From the NCBI GenBank assembly GCA_029259605.1, contig JAJDEV010000166.1, positions 1 to 40,306 of the forward strand: a stretch of 40,306 nt of DNA, in the 5' to 3' direction. Of the stretch, positions 1 through 7,408 are shown in pieces. The first letter of the stretch is position 1; every line of letters starts with the position of its first letter. Origin of the DNA: Planctomycetota bacterium. Lineage in GTDB: Bacteria; Planctomycetota; UBA1135; GCA-002686595. The notes beneath the pieces are model-generated. The model was not told the DNA's origin. It saw only the letters and a program-made list of their open reading frames with translations, and did not search any database. A program made the translations under genes and the position numbers.

Positions 1-107
1 CCCCTGTTCCGTTGCGAAACGCGGCACGCGAGCGAAGCGAGCCTGTGCCGCAGCAGCGCGAAGCGCTGCGCGTGAATCGATAACGAACGTCAACAACTCC
101 CCGTCCC
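1..107. repeat. Intergenic direct repeat family 1, copy 1
   Basis: Nearly identical to 179-285, an offset of 178 bp, with only about two mismatches near position 84. It contains the core GCGAGCGAAGCGAGC at 28-42 and a perfect 7-bp hairpin, GCAGCGC (53-59), loop GAA, GCGCTGC (63-69). It also has an outer GGCAC/GTGCC pairing at 24-28 and 45-49. There is no T tract on either strand, so it is more like a REP or MITE-type intergenic repeat than a terminator. The left edge may be cut by the window boundary. Confidence 0.85.
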
Positions 108-178
108 TGAGAGATCCAACGGACGGCTCCCCGAACGTCTCATCGCCCATTCCGGAAACCGAAGAGCTGCCGTGTAAA

Positions 179-285
179 CCCCTGTTCCGTTGCGAAACGC
201 GGCACGCGAGCGAAGCGAGCCTGTGCCGCAGCAGCGCGAAGCGCTGCGCGTGAATCGATAGAGAACGTCAACAACTCCCCGTCCC
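179..285. repeat. Intergenic direct repeat family 1, copy 2
   Basis: Second copy of the 1-107 unit. The hairpin arms recur at 231-237 and 241-247 and the GCGAGCGAAGCGAGC core at 206-220. The unit ends in CAACTCCCCG (272-281), a 10-mer that also ends the family-2 units. The 71 bp between the copies (108-178) show no gene. Confidence 0.85.
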
Positions 286-297
286 GGCGATACGCCT

Positions 298-360
298 CGA
301 CGAGCAGAGCGAGCGAAGCGAGCTGTGCGAGGCGAAAAGGAAGCGCGACAACTCCCCGAG
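298..360. repeat. Intergenic direct repeat family 2, copy 1
   Basis: A 63-bp unit closely matching 375-437. It begins CGACGAGCAGAGC, carries the same GCGAGCGAAGCGAGC core (309-323) as family 1, continues through a GAGGCGAAAAGGAA stretch and ends in ACAACTCCCCG. The shared core and shared end suggest that both families derive from one element. Confidence 0.8.
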
Positions 361-374
361 CCTCTATCCGCATC

Positions 375-437
375 CGACGAGCAGAGCGAGCGAAGCGAGC
401 CCTGCGAGGCGAAAAGGAAACGCGACAACTCCCCGAA
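375..437. repeat. Intergenic direct repeat family 2, copy 2
   Basis: Second copy of the 298-360 unit with a few substitutions; the core is at 386-400. A degenerate third piece (GCGAGGCGAAGAGCAAAACAG) lies around 475-495. The rest of 438-513 up to the stop of the M1 peptidase gene holds no recognisable gene or terminator. Confidence 0.8.
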
Positions 438-513
438 CCTTCGTCCCCAAACCTCTCTCCGCCTCCGGCGCCCCCGCGAGGCGAAGAGCAAAACAGACAG
501 CCCGCCGTGCCCC

Positions 514-2349
514 TCACTCCTCGCCGACGAGCTCGTCCAGCCCCGAAGTCACCGCCGCGTGATAGCGCGCGCGGTTGCCCGCGTAGAGCCTGCGCGCACG
601 CGCCGGATCGACGGCGACCAGCGCCGCGTAGAGCGGCCGGAGGAACTTGCCGCGGCCGACAGTGCGGAGGAACTCCTCGAGGCGCGCGTCCGTGGTGGAA
701 TAGCCGCGGCGGATCGCGAGACCGAGCCACTCGCACAGGATCTCGCTGTTGCCCGAGCGCGTGAAGCCGAAGGCGGCGTCGAGGCTCGCCATCGACTCGA
801 GCGACACGTCCGCGGGAAGCGCGCGCAGGAACCGCAGCCACTGCTGGGTCGTCCATCCGGTGGAGTCGAGCGCGGTCGGTTCGATGCCGGAGGCGAGCGC
901 GGCGACCTGCTCGTCGACGATCGCGAGGGACCGCGAGGCCGGCCGCGGCGCGTCGTCGGGCAGGCCCGGTTGCGCGGTCCAAAGCGCGAGGTCGACGCGA
1001 TCCGCGAACTCGCGCGATCCGTCGAACAGCTCGCGACGCAGGTCGTCCAGGAAGTCGGCGGTCGTGATGCTCGCGAACGCGTGGCGATCGAAGTAGCCGC
1101 GCAGGAACGCGTCCCACTTCGCTCGTCCGACGACCTCCTCCAGGCGCCACAGGAGGAGCGCGCCCTTCGTGTACGGGATCGACGTGAAGCCGTCATCCGG
1201 GTGACGTCCGTCGAGCGGTGTGTGCAGGATCTGCTGGAACGGTTCGAGCTCGGACATCTCCTGCGCGAGCGCGTCGATCGCGAGCACGCGCTCGGTCAGC
1301 GCGCGCTCGGTTCCGTACACCGCCTCCATGATCCGGTTCTCGAAGTAGTCGGTGAAGCCCTCGTTGAGCCAGAAGTCGCTCCACGTCGCGTTCGTGACCA
1401 GGTTGCCGGACCACGAATGGGCGAGCTCGTGTGCGACGAGGCTGACGAGCGACTTGTCGCCCGCGAGGATCGTCGGCGTGGCGAAGGTCAGCGTCGGGTT
1501 CTCCATGCCGCCGTAGGGGAACGAAGGCGGCAGCACGAGCACGTCGAAGCGCCCCCATCGATACGCGCCGAAGAGCTCCTCGGCCGCGACGATCATGCGC
1601 TCGGTGTCTTCGAGTTCGAGCGCCGCCGTGCCGATCACCGACGGCTCGGCCCAAACGCCGCAGCGCGGGGAGATGCCCTGGAACACCAGCTCGCCGCACG
1701 CGAGCGCGATCAAGTACGCGGGGATCGGACGGTCGAGACGGAAGCGCCACGCCCCATCGCGGTCACGACCGAGGCGCTCGGCGCTCATCAAGGCCGTGAG
1801 CCGCTCCGGGCAGCGAATGCGCGCGTCGTACGTGATGCGCACGCCCGGACTGTCCTGCAGCGGAATCCAAGAGCGCGTCAGGATCGACTGTCCCTGGGTG
1901 AAGAGGAACGGGTGCTTGCCGCCCGCGGTCTGCTCCGGATCGAGCCAGAGGATCGCCTCGGAGCTCGGCGCCGTGTGGTAGCGCACGCGCACGCGCGCGT
2001 CGTCGCGCTTCAGGTCGATCGTCAGCCGTCGACCGAGGTGCGCGACCTCCGGACCGAGCGCGAAGGCGCGCGGCTCGCCGTCGACGTCGGTCACGGCCTC
2101 GATCGTCAGACCCTGTGTGTCGAGCAGGAGCGGCGCGCTCGACGACGAACGCTCGAACGAGAGCTCGACCGTGCCGCGCACCTCGCGCGCGTCGAAGTCG
2201 AGTTCGAGATCGAGAGACGCGTGCGTGACGCGCACGGCGTGCGGATCGGCGAGCGAGTGGACATCGCGCGCGCTCGCGCCGGACGAACCGAGGTTCATCG
2301 ATTGGCACGCGGCGACCAGGAACAACGAGACGAGAGGGAAGATGCGCAT
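514..2349 (-). CDS. M1 family aminopeptidase lipoprotein, leukotriene-A4-hydrolase-like
   Basis: This 611-residue zinc aminopeptidase should remove N-terminal residues from peptides at the cell envelope. The start at 2349 was chosen because it gives a lipoprotein signal (FLVAAC, Cys15); the open frame extends further upstream without conserved sequence. The exopeptidase motif GGMEN is at 280-284, the zinc motif HELAH at 307-311, and the third zinc ligand is Glu330 in NEGFT, at the correct HEXXH-X18-E spacing. The C-terminal part (GRGKFLRPLY and a YHxxVT-like end) resembles the helical C-terminal domain of LTA4 hydrolase/aminopeptidase B. It is the last gene of a minus-strand group, 98 bp after the hydrolase gene, so cotranscription is plausible. 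Family assignment is firm. Epoxide hydrolase activity is not implied, because that side activity is a property of specific eukaryotic members. Confidence 0.93.
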   Translation of the reverse strand: MRIFPLVSLFLVAACQSMNLGSSGASARDVHSLADPHAVRVTHASLDLELDFDAREVRGTVELSFERSSSSAPLLLDTQGLTIEAVTDVDGEPRAFALGPEVAHLGRRLTIDLKRDDARVRVRYHTAPSSEAILWLDPEQTAGGKHPFLFTQGQSILTRSWIPLQDSPGVRITYDARIRCPERLTALMSAERLGRDRDGAWRFRLDRPIPAYLIALACGELVFQGISPRCGVWAEPSVIGTAALELEDTERMIVAAEELFGAYRWGRFDVLVLPPSFPYGGMENPTLTFATPTILAGDKSLVSLVAHELAHSWSGNLVTNATWSDFWLNEGFTDYFENRIMEAVYGTERALTERVLAIDALAQEMSELEPFQQILHTPLDGRHPDDGFTSIPYTKGALLLWRLEEVVGRAKWDAFLRGYFDRHAFASITTADFLDDLRRELFDGSREFADRVDLALWTAQPGLPDDAPRPASRSLAIVDEQVAALASGIEPTALDSTGWTTQQWLRFLRALPADVSLESMASLDAAFGFTRSGNSEILCEWLGLAIRRGYSTTDARLEEFLRTVGRGKFLRPLYAALVAVDPARARRLYAGNRARYHAAVTSGLDELVGEE

Positions 2350-2447
2350 GGCGGGTTCGGGGAGACGAGTGGGGCGCGGGATGGTAACGCGCCGCGGACG
2401 CCGAGCGCCTGGCGCGAACCCAAATGGCGCGCGTTCGCACGGCCCCC

Positions 2448-3773
2448 TCAGTCGCGCGGTCCGAACCCGTGCTCCGCGAGCCACGCGACGAGGTCCCCAT
2501 GGAGCCCCGGCGCAACCGGCGCGGGGGGCGGCAGGTCGACGAGGCGCAGCTCGTGGTCGGCATTCGGATAGGTGCGAAGCGTCACGCGCTCGCCGAGCAG
2601 CTCTTCGAGGACGCGCGGGCCGCGCACCGGATCGGTGATGTCATCCCGCGTCCCCCAGCAGGCGAACACCGGGAGCTCGAGCTCACGAAAGTACGGTTCG
2701 GGATCCACCCACATCCACGCTCGCACCGTGTCGACGAGCGGTTGCAGCGGCGGCGCGTCCAGCAGCGCGACGGCGAACCAACGCTCGTCCGCCGCGCTTC
2801 GCAGCTCCGCTTCGAGCTCGGACGCGTCGCCGCCGTCGCGTTGCCACGTATCGATGCGCGCGTGCAGCGCGAGCGCGCGCTCGACGACGTCCGGACCGAA
2901 GCCCGCGCGCTCGAGTCGGCGCCGGACGACGTAGCGATGCTGCACGGGAGGCGTGTCGGTGGTCGCCGAGAGCGCGAGGACGAACGCGAAGTCGGGATCG
3001 AAGGAACAGGCCATGGGCGCGATCCACGACGCGGCCTGGCTGATGCCGCCGATTCCGATGCGCGCGGGGTCGACGCCGTCGATGTTCGCGAGCGCGGCGC
3101 GCGCCGCCACCGCGTCGCGCGCGAGGTCGTCGAACGACGCCGTCCGATAGTCGCCCGCCGATGCGCCGACGCCGCGCTTGTCGTAGACGATCGACGCGAC
3201 GCCCGCGAGCGCGAGGCGATACGGCTCGCGCACGTACGTCTCCGAGCCCCGTCCGATGCCCCCCGAACCGTGCGCCCACACGACGCCGGGGAACGGGCCG
3301 GTTCCCGTGGGCAGCAGCACCGTGCCCGCCAGCTCGAGCGCCGTGCTCGCCGCGTCGCGCGCCTGAGTCGCGAGCGGAAAGCGCACGGAGAGCTCGCGAT
3401 AGGGCCGCTCCTCGTCGGGGAACGCGACGAGCTCGAACGCTCCGCCGCCGGCCCCCCACGTCCAGCGCCCGGCGTAGCGCGCGTCGGTCAGCGTGCCGTC
3501 GAGCTCGAGCGTTTGCCGCCCGATCGTCCGGACGAGCCGCACGCCGTCCGCGTCGACGTCGCGCTCGAAGCAACGCAGGTTCATCAGACCGAAGTCGGGC
3601 AGGTGGAGCGTCGCGGTGAGGCGCTCGTCCTCGACATCCATCCAACCGATGAGCGCGGTCGGACGCCCGCCCAGCTCGATGGTGCCGCGCCACACGCCCT
3701 GGCCCCACGCCGTCCCGCCGGCGGCGCAGACGACCGCCGCGGTCAGCGCGACGCGCGAACGTAGCGCCCTCAT
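2448..3773 (-). CDS. Secreted alpha/beta hydrolase (probable esterase or peptidase)
   Basis: A 441-residue protein with a Sec signal ending TAWG|Q (cleavage near residue 24). An N-terminal beta-rich region (about 25-120) precedes an alpha/beta-hydrolase fold (about 145-435). The oxyanion strand is followed by WAHGSGG (166-172). The nucleophile elbow is GISQA with Ser245. The candidate acid is Asp377 or Asp378 in WGTRDD, and the base is His407 in NADHE. This arrangement is typical of exported esterase/dienelactone-hydrolase-like proteins; the substrate cannot be read from sequence. The start codon overlaps the TetR stop codon in an ATGA tetranucleotide, so the two are probably translationally coupled and the hydrolase is likely a target of that regulator. 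Confidence 0.88.
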   Translation of the reverse strand: MRALRSRVALTAAVVCAAGGTAWGQGVWRGTIELGGRPTALIGWMDVEDERLTATLHLPDFGLMNLRCFERDVDADGVRLVRTIGRQTLELDGTLTDARYAGRWTWGAGGGAFELVAFPDEERPYRELSVRFPLATQARDAASTALELAGTVLLPTGTGPFPGVVWAHGSGGIGRGSETYVREPYRLALAGVASIVYDKRGVGASAGDYRTASFDDLARDAVAARAALANIDGVDPARIGIGGISQAASWIAPMACSFDPDFAFVLALSATTDTPPVQHRYVVRRRLERAGFGPDVVERALALHARIDTWQRDGGDASELEAELRSAADERWFAVALLDAPPLQPLVDTVRAWMWVDPEPYFRELELPVFACWGTRDDITDPVRGPRVLEELLGERVTLRTYPNADHELRLVDLPPPAPVAPGLHGDLVAWLAEHGFGPRD

Positions 3774-4456
3774 CGCGCTCCTCGCGCGCCGCACAGTCCG
3801 GCCGCGGCGAAGTCGAGGAAACCGTCGACGATGCGCGCGACGGCGCGCGCGGAGTGCTTCGACTTCGCGGCGCGTTCGAGCGTGTCCGGGCGCAGCGCGA
3901 GGTCCCACGCGGTCGCGTTGGCGCACACCATTCCGCGTCGCAACTGCGCCGGAGAGAGGCGCAAGGATCCCGCGAGCAGCCCCTCGACGCGCGCGATGAA
4001 CGCGGCGGCTCCTCCGTCCAGCGCTTCTCGCCCGACACCGCTCGGGTCGAAACGCAGCTGCTGGATGACGGACAGGCCGTCGCGATGGCGCGCGCGGTGC
4101 GCACCGAGCGTGCGTTCGAAGAGCGGCGCGTAAGCGGCGCGCAGCACGAGTCGCGCGCGACCGAATGCGGACTCGCCCGCCGCGTCGAGCGCGCCGGAGG
4201 CCTCCAGCCGGTCGAAGCGGATGAAGCGCTCGCGGTTGAGCTGCTCCAGCGCCTCGGTCGCCAGCTCGTGGATCAGCCCCTCGCGCGACCCGAAGTGGTA
4301 GTGCACCGAGTTCAGGTTCGTACCCGCCTGCCGGACGACGCCGCGGACGGAGAGCGCGGTCAACCCGTCCCGTCCGCCGAGGCGCGTGGCGCTTCGCAGG
4401 AGTTGCGCGCGCACGGTGCCGCGCTGCGTCTCCGCGCCTTGCTTGCGCTGCTTCAT
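3770..4456 (-). CDS. TetR-family transcriptional regulator
   Basis: A 228-residue regulator with an N-terminal TetR helix-turn-helix at about residues 15-60; the recognition region reads TNLNSVHYHFGSREGL, a strong family signature. The remaining residues form the ligand-binding and dimerisation half, which diverges between members, so no inducer can be named. The gene overlaps the downstream hydrolase gene by 4 nt. A palindromic site lies directly upstream of its start (4463-4493), which fits autorepression together with control of the hydrolase and perhaps the M1 peptidase. Confidence 0.93.
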   Translation of the reverse strand: MKQRKQGAETQRGTVRAQLLRSATRLGGRDGLTALSVRGVVRQAGTNLNSVHYHFGSREGLIHELATEALEQLNRERFIRFDRLEASGALDAAGESAFGRARLVLRAAYAPLFERTLGAHRARHRDGLSVIQQLRFDPSGVGREALDGGAAAFIARVEGLLAGSLRLSPAQLRRGMVCANATAWDLALRPDTLERAAKSKHSARAVARIVDGFLDFAAAGLCGARGAR

Positions 4457-4462
4457 GCCCTC

Positions 4463-4493
4463 GGTATACGCCCGTTCTATACGTTCGTATACC
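4463..4493. promoter_or_regulatory. Probable TetR operator
   Basis: Seven bases upstream of the TetR start codon (4456). GGTATACG (4463-4470) is the exact reverse complement of CGTATACC (4486-4493). An additional half-site TATACG (4478-4483) forms a tighter inverted repeat with CGTATA (4486-4491) across a TT spacer. This AT-rich symmetric patch is unlike the surrounding GC-rich sequence. Binding by the adjacent TetR protein is inferred from position. Confidence 0.65.
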
Positions 4494-4534
4494 GCGATTC
4501 CGGAAGCCGCGCGTAAGAGCCGCGTCCGCGAGGC

Positions 4535-6004
4535 TCAGGATCCCGCGCGTTCGGCCTCGATCTCCCGCACCAACTCGCGCAACGCAGCGCGGTCGTTCCC
4601 GTCGAACCCGATCGCCTCCTGCGCGATGGCATACGAGCGCAGCGCGTGCTCGAGCGCCTCGTCGTAGCGCTTCAACCTCAGATACAGACGCGCGATCGAG
4701 GTGCGCGCGCGCCCCTCGGCCTCGGGCAGGTCGTGGAATCGTTCGCCGACTTCGGACGACGCGGTGTCGAGCGCGGCGAGGAAGCCGGGGTCGCGCTCGA
4801 GGCGTTCGAGGTTCGACGCGTCGAGCAACCCCTCATAGAGCGCGGCGACGGAGAGCGCCTGGGCGTGCGCGCGCCACGCGACGAGCTCGGCCTGCTGGGT
4901 CCTGCGCCACTGCGCGTTCACGAAGGCGAGGCCGCTCGCGAGCAGGATGAGCACGGCGGCCGCGCCTCCGATGCTCCAACGATTGCGAAGCGCGAAGCGC
5001 TTGGCCGCGTCCCATCGCGACGGACGGCGCGCACGCAGCGTGAGCCCCGCGCGGTGCCGCTCGATGTCGTCGACCAGGCGGTCCACGCTCGGATAGCGCA
5101 GCGCGGGATCGGCGGCCGCTGCCGTGCGGGCGATACAGGCGAGGTCTCCGTCCTGTCCCGGCTCGAAGCGCTCGACGAGTTCGGAGAGCACGACGCCGAG
5201 CGAGAAGACGTCCGACTTGGTCGTGATCGCGCCGCCTTCCCACTGCTCCGGACTCGCGTAGCGCGGCGTGAGCGGCGCGATCCAACCGGGATCGGTCTCG
5301 ACCTCGTCCGCGCGCGGCGTCAAAAGCTTCACGACGCCGAAGTCGAGCACCTTGACCACGCCGTCCGGAAGCACGTGCACGTTGCCCGGCTTCAGATCGC
5401 GATGCACGAGCAGGTTCTCGTGCGCGTGGCTGACCGCCGCGCAGACCTGCAGGAAGAGGTCGAGCACCTCCCCCGCCGTGCCGCAGCGGCGCGCCACGAC
5501 GTCGAGGGGCTCGCCCTCGACCGCCTCCATGACGAGGCACGGCGTTCCGTCGTCGAGGGTCACGGCGCCGAGCAGCGTGACGATGTTCGGGTGACGCAGC
5601 GTCGCGAGCGAGCGGCGTTCGCGCTCGAAGCGTCGCAGGACCTGGCCGGACGCGAGGGCGCGGTGCAGGACCTTGATCGCGACCGTCTCCCTCGCCGCGC
5701 TGTTCGCAGCTTCCGCTCGACGCTCCGCGCGATACACCACCGACGTCGCGCCCGTGCCGATGTGTTCCGTCAAGCGCCACGGCCCCGCGTCGCGACCGAC
5801 GAGGGAAGGCGTGGCGTCGATCTGCGCGACGTCGGCCGCTTCGATCGCGTCCGCGACGAGCAAGCGCTCGAGCTGCGTCGCCGTCGCGGGATCGCTCGCG
5901 CGCACCTCGGCGATCAACCGCGCGCGGTCGTCACCTGTCGCCTCGACCGCCTCGTGAAAGAGCCCCTTCAGGCGACGCCAAGCGCGTGTATCCGCATCTC
6001 TCAT
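4535..6004 (-). CDS. Transmembrane Ser/Thr protein kinase (paired with ECF sigma factor)
   Basis: A 489-residue Hanks-type kinase. After an N-terminal segment of about 75 residues come the glycine-rich loop GTGATSVVY (83-91), the ATP-binding lysine in AIKVL (Lys111), the catalytic loop HRDLKPGN (201-208), DFG (221-223) and SPEQ (251-254). A single transmembrane helix (about 345-362) is followed by an extracytoplasmic tail of about 125 residues with a TPR-like stretch near its end (YLRLKRYDEALEHALRSY). All catalytic residues are present, so it should be active. The start at 6004 overlaps the sigma factor stop in an ATGA. ECF/kinase pairs of this layout are common in Planctomycetota, where the kinase is thought to control its partner sigma factor. 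Confidence 0.93.
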   Translation of the reverse strand: MRDADTRAWRRLKGLFHEAVEATGDDRARLIAEVRASDPATATQLERLLVADAIEAADVAQIDATPSLVGRDAGPWRLTEHIGTGATSVVYRAERRAEAANSAARETVAIKVLHRALASGQVLRRFERERRSLATLRHPNIVTLLGAVTLDDGTPCLVMEAVEGEPLDVVARRCGTAGEVLDLFLQVCAAVSHAHENLLVHRDLKPGNVHVLPDGVVKVLDFGVVKLLTPRADEVETDPGWIAPLTPRYASPEQWEGGAITTKSDVFSLGVVLSELVERFEPGQDGDLACIARTAAAADPALRYPSVDRLVDDIERHRAGLTLRARRPSRWDAAKRFALRNRWSIGGAAAVLILLASGLAFVNAQWRRTQQAELVAWRAHAQALSVAALYEGLLDASNLERLERDPGFLAALDTASSEVGERFHDLPEAEGRARTSIARLYLRLKRYDEALEHALRSYAIAQEAIGFDGNDRAALRELVREIEAERAGS

Positions 6005-6570
6005 CCGTGCAGCTCGGCCAGGGCCTGACGCAGCCACGCGCGACCGGCGCGCGTCTCGCGTTTGATCGTGCGCGCGGAGACACCGAGCGCTTCCGCCGTC
6101 GCCTCCACGGTGAGCCCGACCTCGAAGCGCATGCGCAAGAGCCGCGCGAGGTCCGGGTCCATGTGCTCGAGGCGCTCGAACGCGAGCTGGAACGCATCGA
6201 AGCCGCGGGTCTCCGCGTTCGCGGGCGGGTCGAACTCGAGCGCGGACGTGCGCCCCGCGTCGCGCTTGTCCGCGCGCCGCGCACGCGCGTGGTCGACGAG
6301 GGCGTTGCGCATCGCGCGCGCCGCCACGCGGTCCGCGTCGTCGGGGCCGGCGCCGGTCCCGCTCGACAGCCGCAGCCAGGCCTCGTGCACCAGCTCCGTG
6401 GGACAGAGCGTGTGGTTCGCGCGCTCGCCGCGCAGGAGAACCACCGCGAGCCGGCGCCAACGCCCGTGGGACTCGCCCCACGCTTCCGAACCGCCGGGTT
6501 TTGCGTCGATTTCTGGCCCCGTCAATGAAGTCTCCACGCCGAGGAGAAGCGATGCCCGTTCTCCCGTCAA
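6001..6570 (-). CDS. ECF-type RNA polymerase sigma factor (planctomycete Sig-70 X6/TIGR02999-like)
   Basis: A 189-residue sigma factor if the TTG at 6570 is used; GTG at 6537 is an alternative. Sigma region 2 contains HTLCPTELVHEAWLRL (about 53-68), the hallmark of this subfamily. Region 4 (about 133-183) carries the helix-turn-helix VEATAEALGVSARTIKRET. It redirects RNA polymerase to an unknown regulon. It overlaps the kinase gene by 4 nt and is divergent from the thiol-dioxygenase genes across a 76-bp gap. The start is doubtful: the only well-placed Shine-Dalgarno (AGGAG, 6586-6590) precedes an ATG at 6580 that lies in a different reading frame, and the first 30 or so residues are not conserved-looking. 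A small frameshift near the 5' end cannot be excluded. Confidence 0.85.
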   Translation of the reverse strand: MTGERASLLLGVETSLTGPEIDAKPGGSEAWGESHGRWRRLAVVLLRGERANHTLCPTELVHEAWLRLSSGTGAGPDDADRVAARAMRNALVDHARARRADKRDAGRTSALEFDPPANAETRGFDAFQLAFERLEHMDPDLARLLRMRFEVGLTVEATAEALGVSARTIKRETRAGRAWLRQALAELHG

Positions 6571-6646
6571 GTCGGGTCATCGGCGCTCCTGGGATCTGAA
6601 CGGAACCGCGTTGCACGACGCAGCGACGCACACGAACCACACCACC
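6571..6646. promoter_or_regulatory. Divergent intergenic region with a Shine-Dalgarno/ATG out of frame with the sigma factor
   Basis: This 76-bp gap must hold the promoters of both the sigma-kinase operon (minus) and the dioxygenase run (plus). On the minus strand AGGAG (6586-6590), 5-nt spacing and ATG (6580-6578) form the best ribosome-binding arrangement, but that frame matches the kinase frame rather than the sigma frame. No clear -35/-10 pair could be assigned. The plus-strand start at 6647 has no visible Shine-Dalgarno. Confidence 0.4.
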
Positions 6647-7408
6647 ATGCAACCTCTCGCCAACCGAACGACCTCCCCACCGATCGACGACGGCATCCGC
6701 TACGGGCGGCGCCATGTGCTCCGGGTCGCGGGCGCGTTCGGAGCGTTGCCCTTCCTGCACACGCTCTCCGGCCGCGGCCCCGAGCACGGCTCGCTCGGCG
6801 CGCAGTCCGACGCGTTCGACGCCTTCGCCGACGCGTGGCGCGACCTGCACGTCGATTACATGGGCGGCGGCATCGAGGGCGAACCGATGGAGGACGCGTA
6901 CCTCTATCGCCTCGCCGCGGAAGCGCGCGGCCTCGCTCCGACCGCTGTTCCACCGATGATGCGCAAGGCGTTCGAGAACGAGCGCCTGAGCACAGGCCCC
7001 GCCTGGGTGGGCGGCGCGATCTTCGCCGTGGTCGTCGAGATGGCCCCGGACTCGGTGCTCACGCCGCACGATCACCCCGGGCACGTCGTCGTGACGATGG
7101 GATTGCGGGGCACGGCGAGCTACGCGCACTACGAGCTCGCCGACGAACCGCCGCCGAAGGACGATCGCGCGTCGCCGTTCCTCGTGCGCGAAACGCGCAC
7201 GGGCATCCTCGCGCCCGGCTGCACGACGCACCTGTCGCGGACGCGCGACAACATGCACACGTTTCGCGCGGGGCCGGAAGGCGCGACGCTGGTGGACTTC
7301 ACGACCGAGATCGGCGGCCCCAAGTTCAGCATGCTCACCCTCGACGCCGAGCCCGAGGACGCGTTCGAAGGCCTGTATGTCGCGCGCTGGAGCGAGGTGA
7401 AGTTCTGA
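6647..7408 (+). CDS. Tat-exported cupin of the thiol dioxygenase (PCO/ADO) type
   Basis: A 253-residue protein with a twin-arginine signal (GRRHVLRVAGAFGALPFL, Arg21-Arg22) and one cupin domain. HDHPG (His141, His143) and NMHTF (His204) match the three-histidine iron site of the plant cysteine oxidase/2-aminoethanethiol dioxygenase family, which uses O2 to oxidise a thiol to a sulfinate. In that family the pattern is likewise HxHPGM and, about 60 residues later, a conserved N-I-H-x-F. Tat export suggests the metal is loaded in the cytoplasm before secretion. The start is the ATG just before the Tat signal. The stop overlaps the start of a paralogous gene by 1 nt (TGATG). Substrate and actual dioxygenase activity are inferred; another cupin function is possible. 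Confidence 0.8.
   Translation: MQPLANRTTSPPIDDGIRYGRRHVLRVAGAFGALPFLHTLSGRGPEHGSLGAQSDAFDAFADAWRDLHVDYMGGGIEGEPMEDAYLYRLAAEARGLAPTAVPPMMRKAFENERLSTGPAWVGGAIFAVVVEMAPDSVLTPHDHPGHVVVTMGLRGTASYAHYELADEPPPKDDRASPFLVRETRTGILAPGCTTHLSRTRDNMHTFRAGPEGATLVDFTTEIGGPKFSMLTLDAEPEDAFEGLYVARWSEVKF

Noticed and set aside
1-440. CRISPR array at the left end
   Set aside because: Only two copies of each unit, unequal unit lengths, no uniform spacers and no cas genes.
325-2571. Very long plus-strand open frame opposite the M1 peptidase gene
   Set aside because: Composition is dominated by Arg, Glu and Asp as in antisense frames of GC-rich genes, while the opposite strand has exact M1 motifs.
4535-7258. A single 907-residue kinase gene continuing through the sigma factor region
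   Set aside because: The part upstream of 6004 is Arg-rich shadow sequence, while the overlapping frame encodes recognisable sigma regions 2 and 4; the kinase start at 6004 forms an ATGA with the sigma stop.
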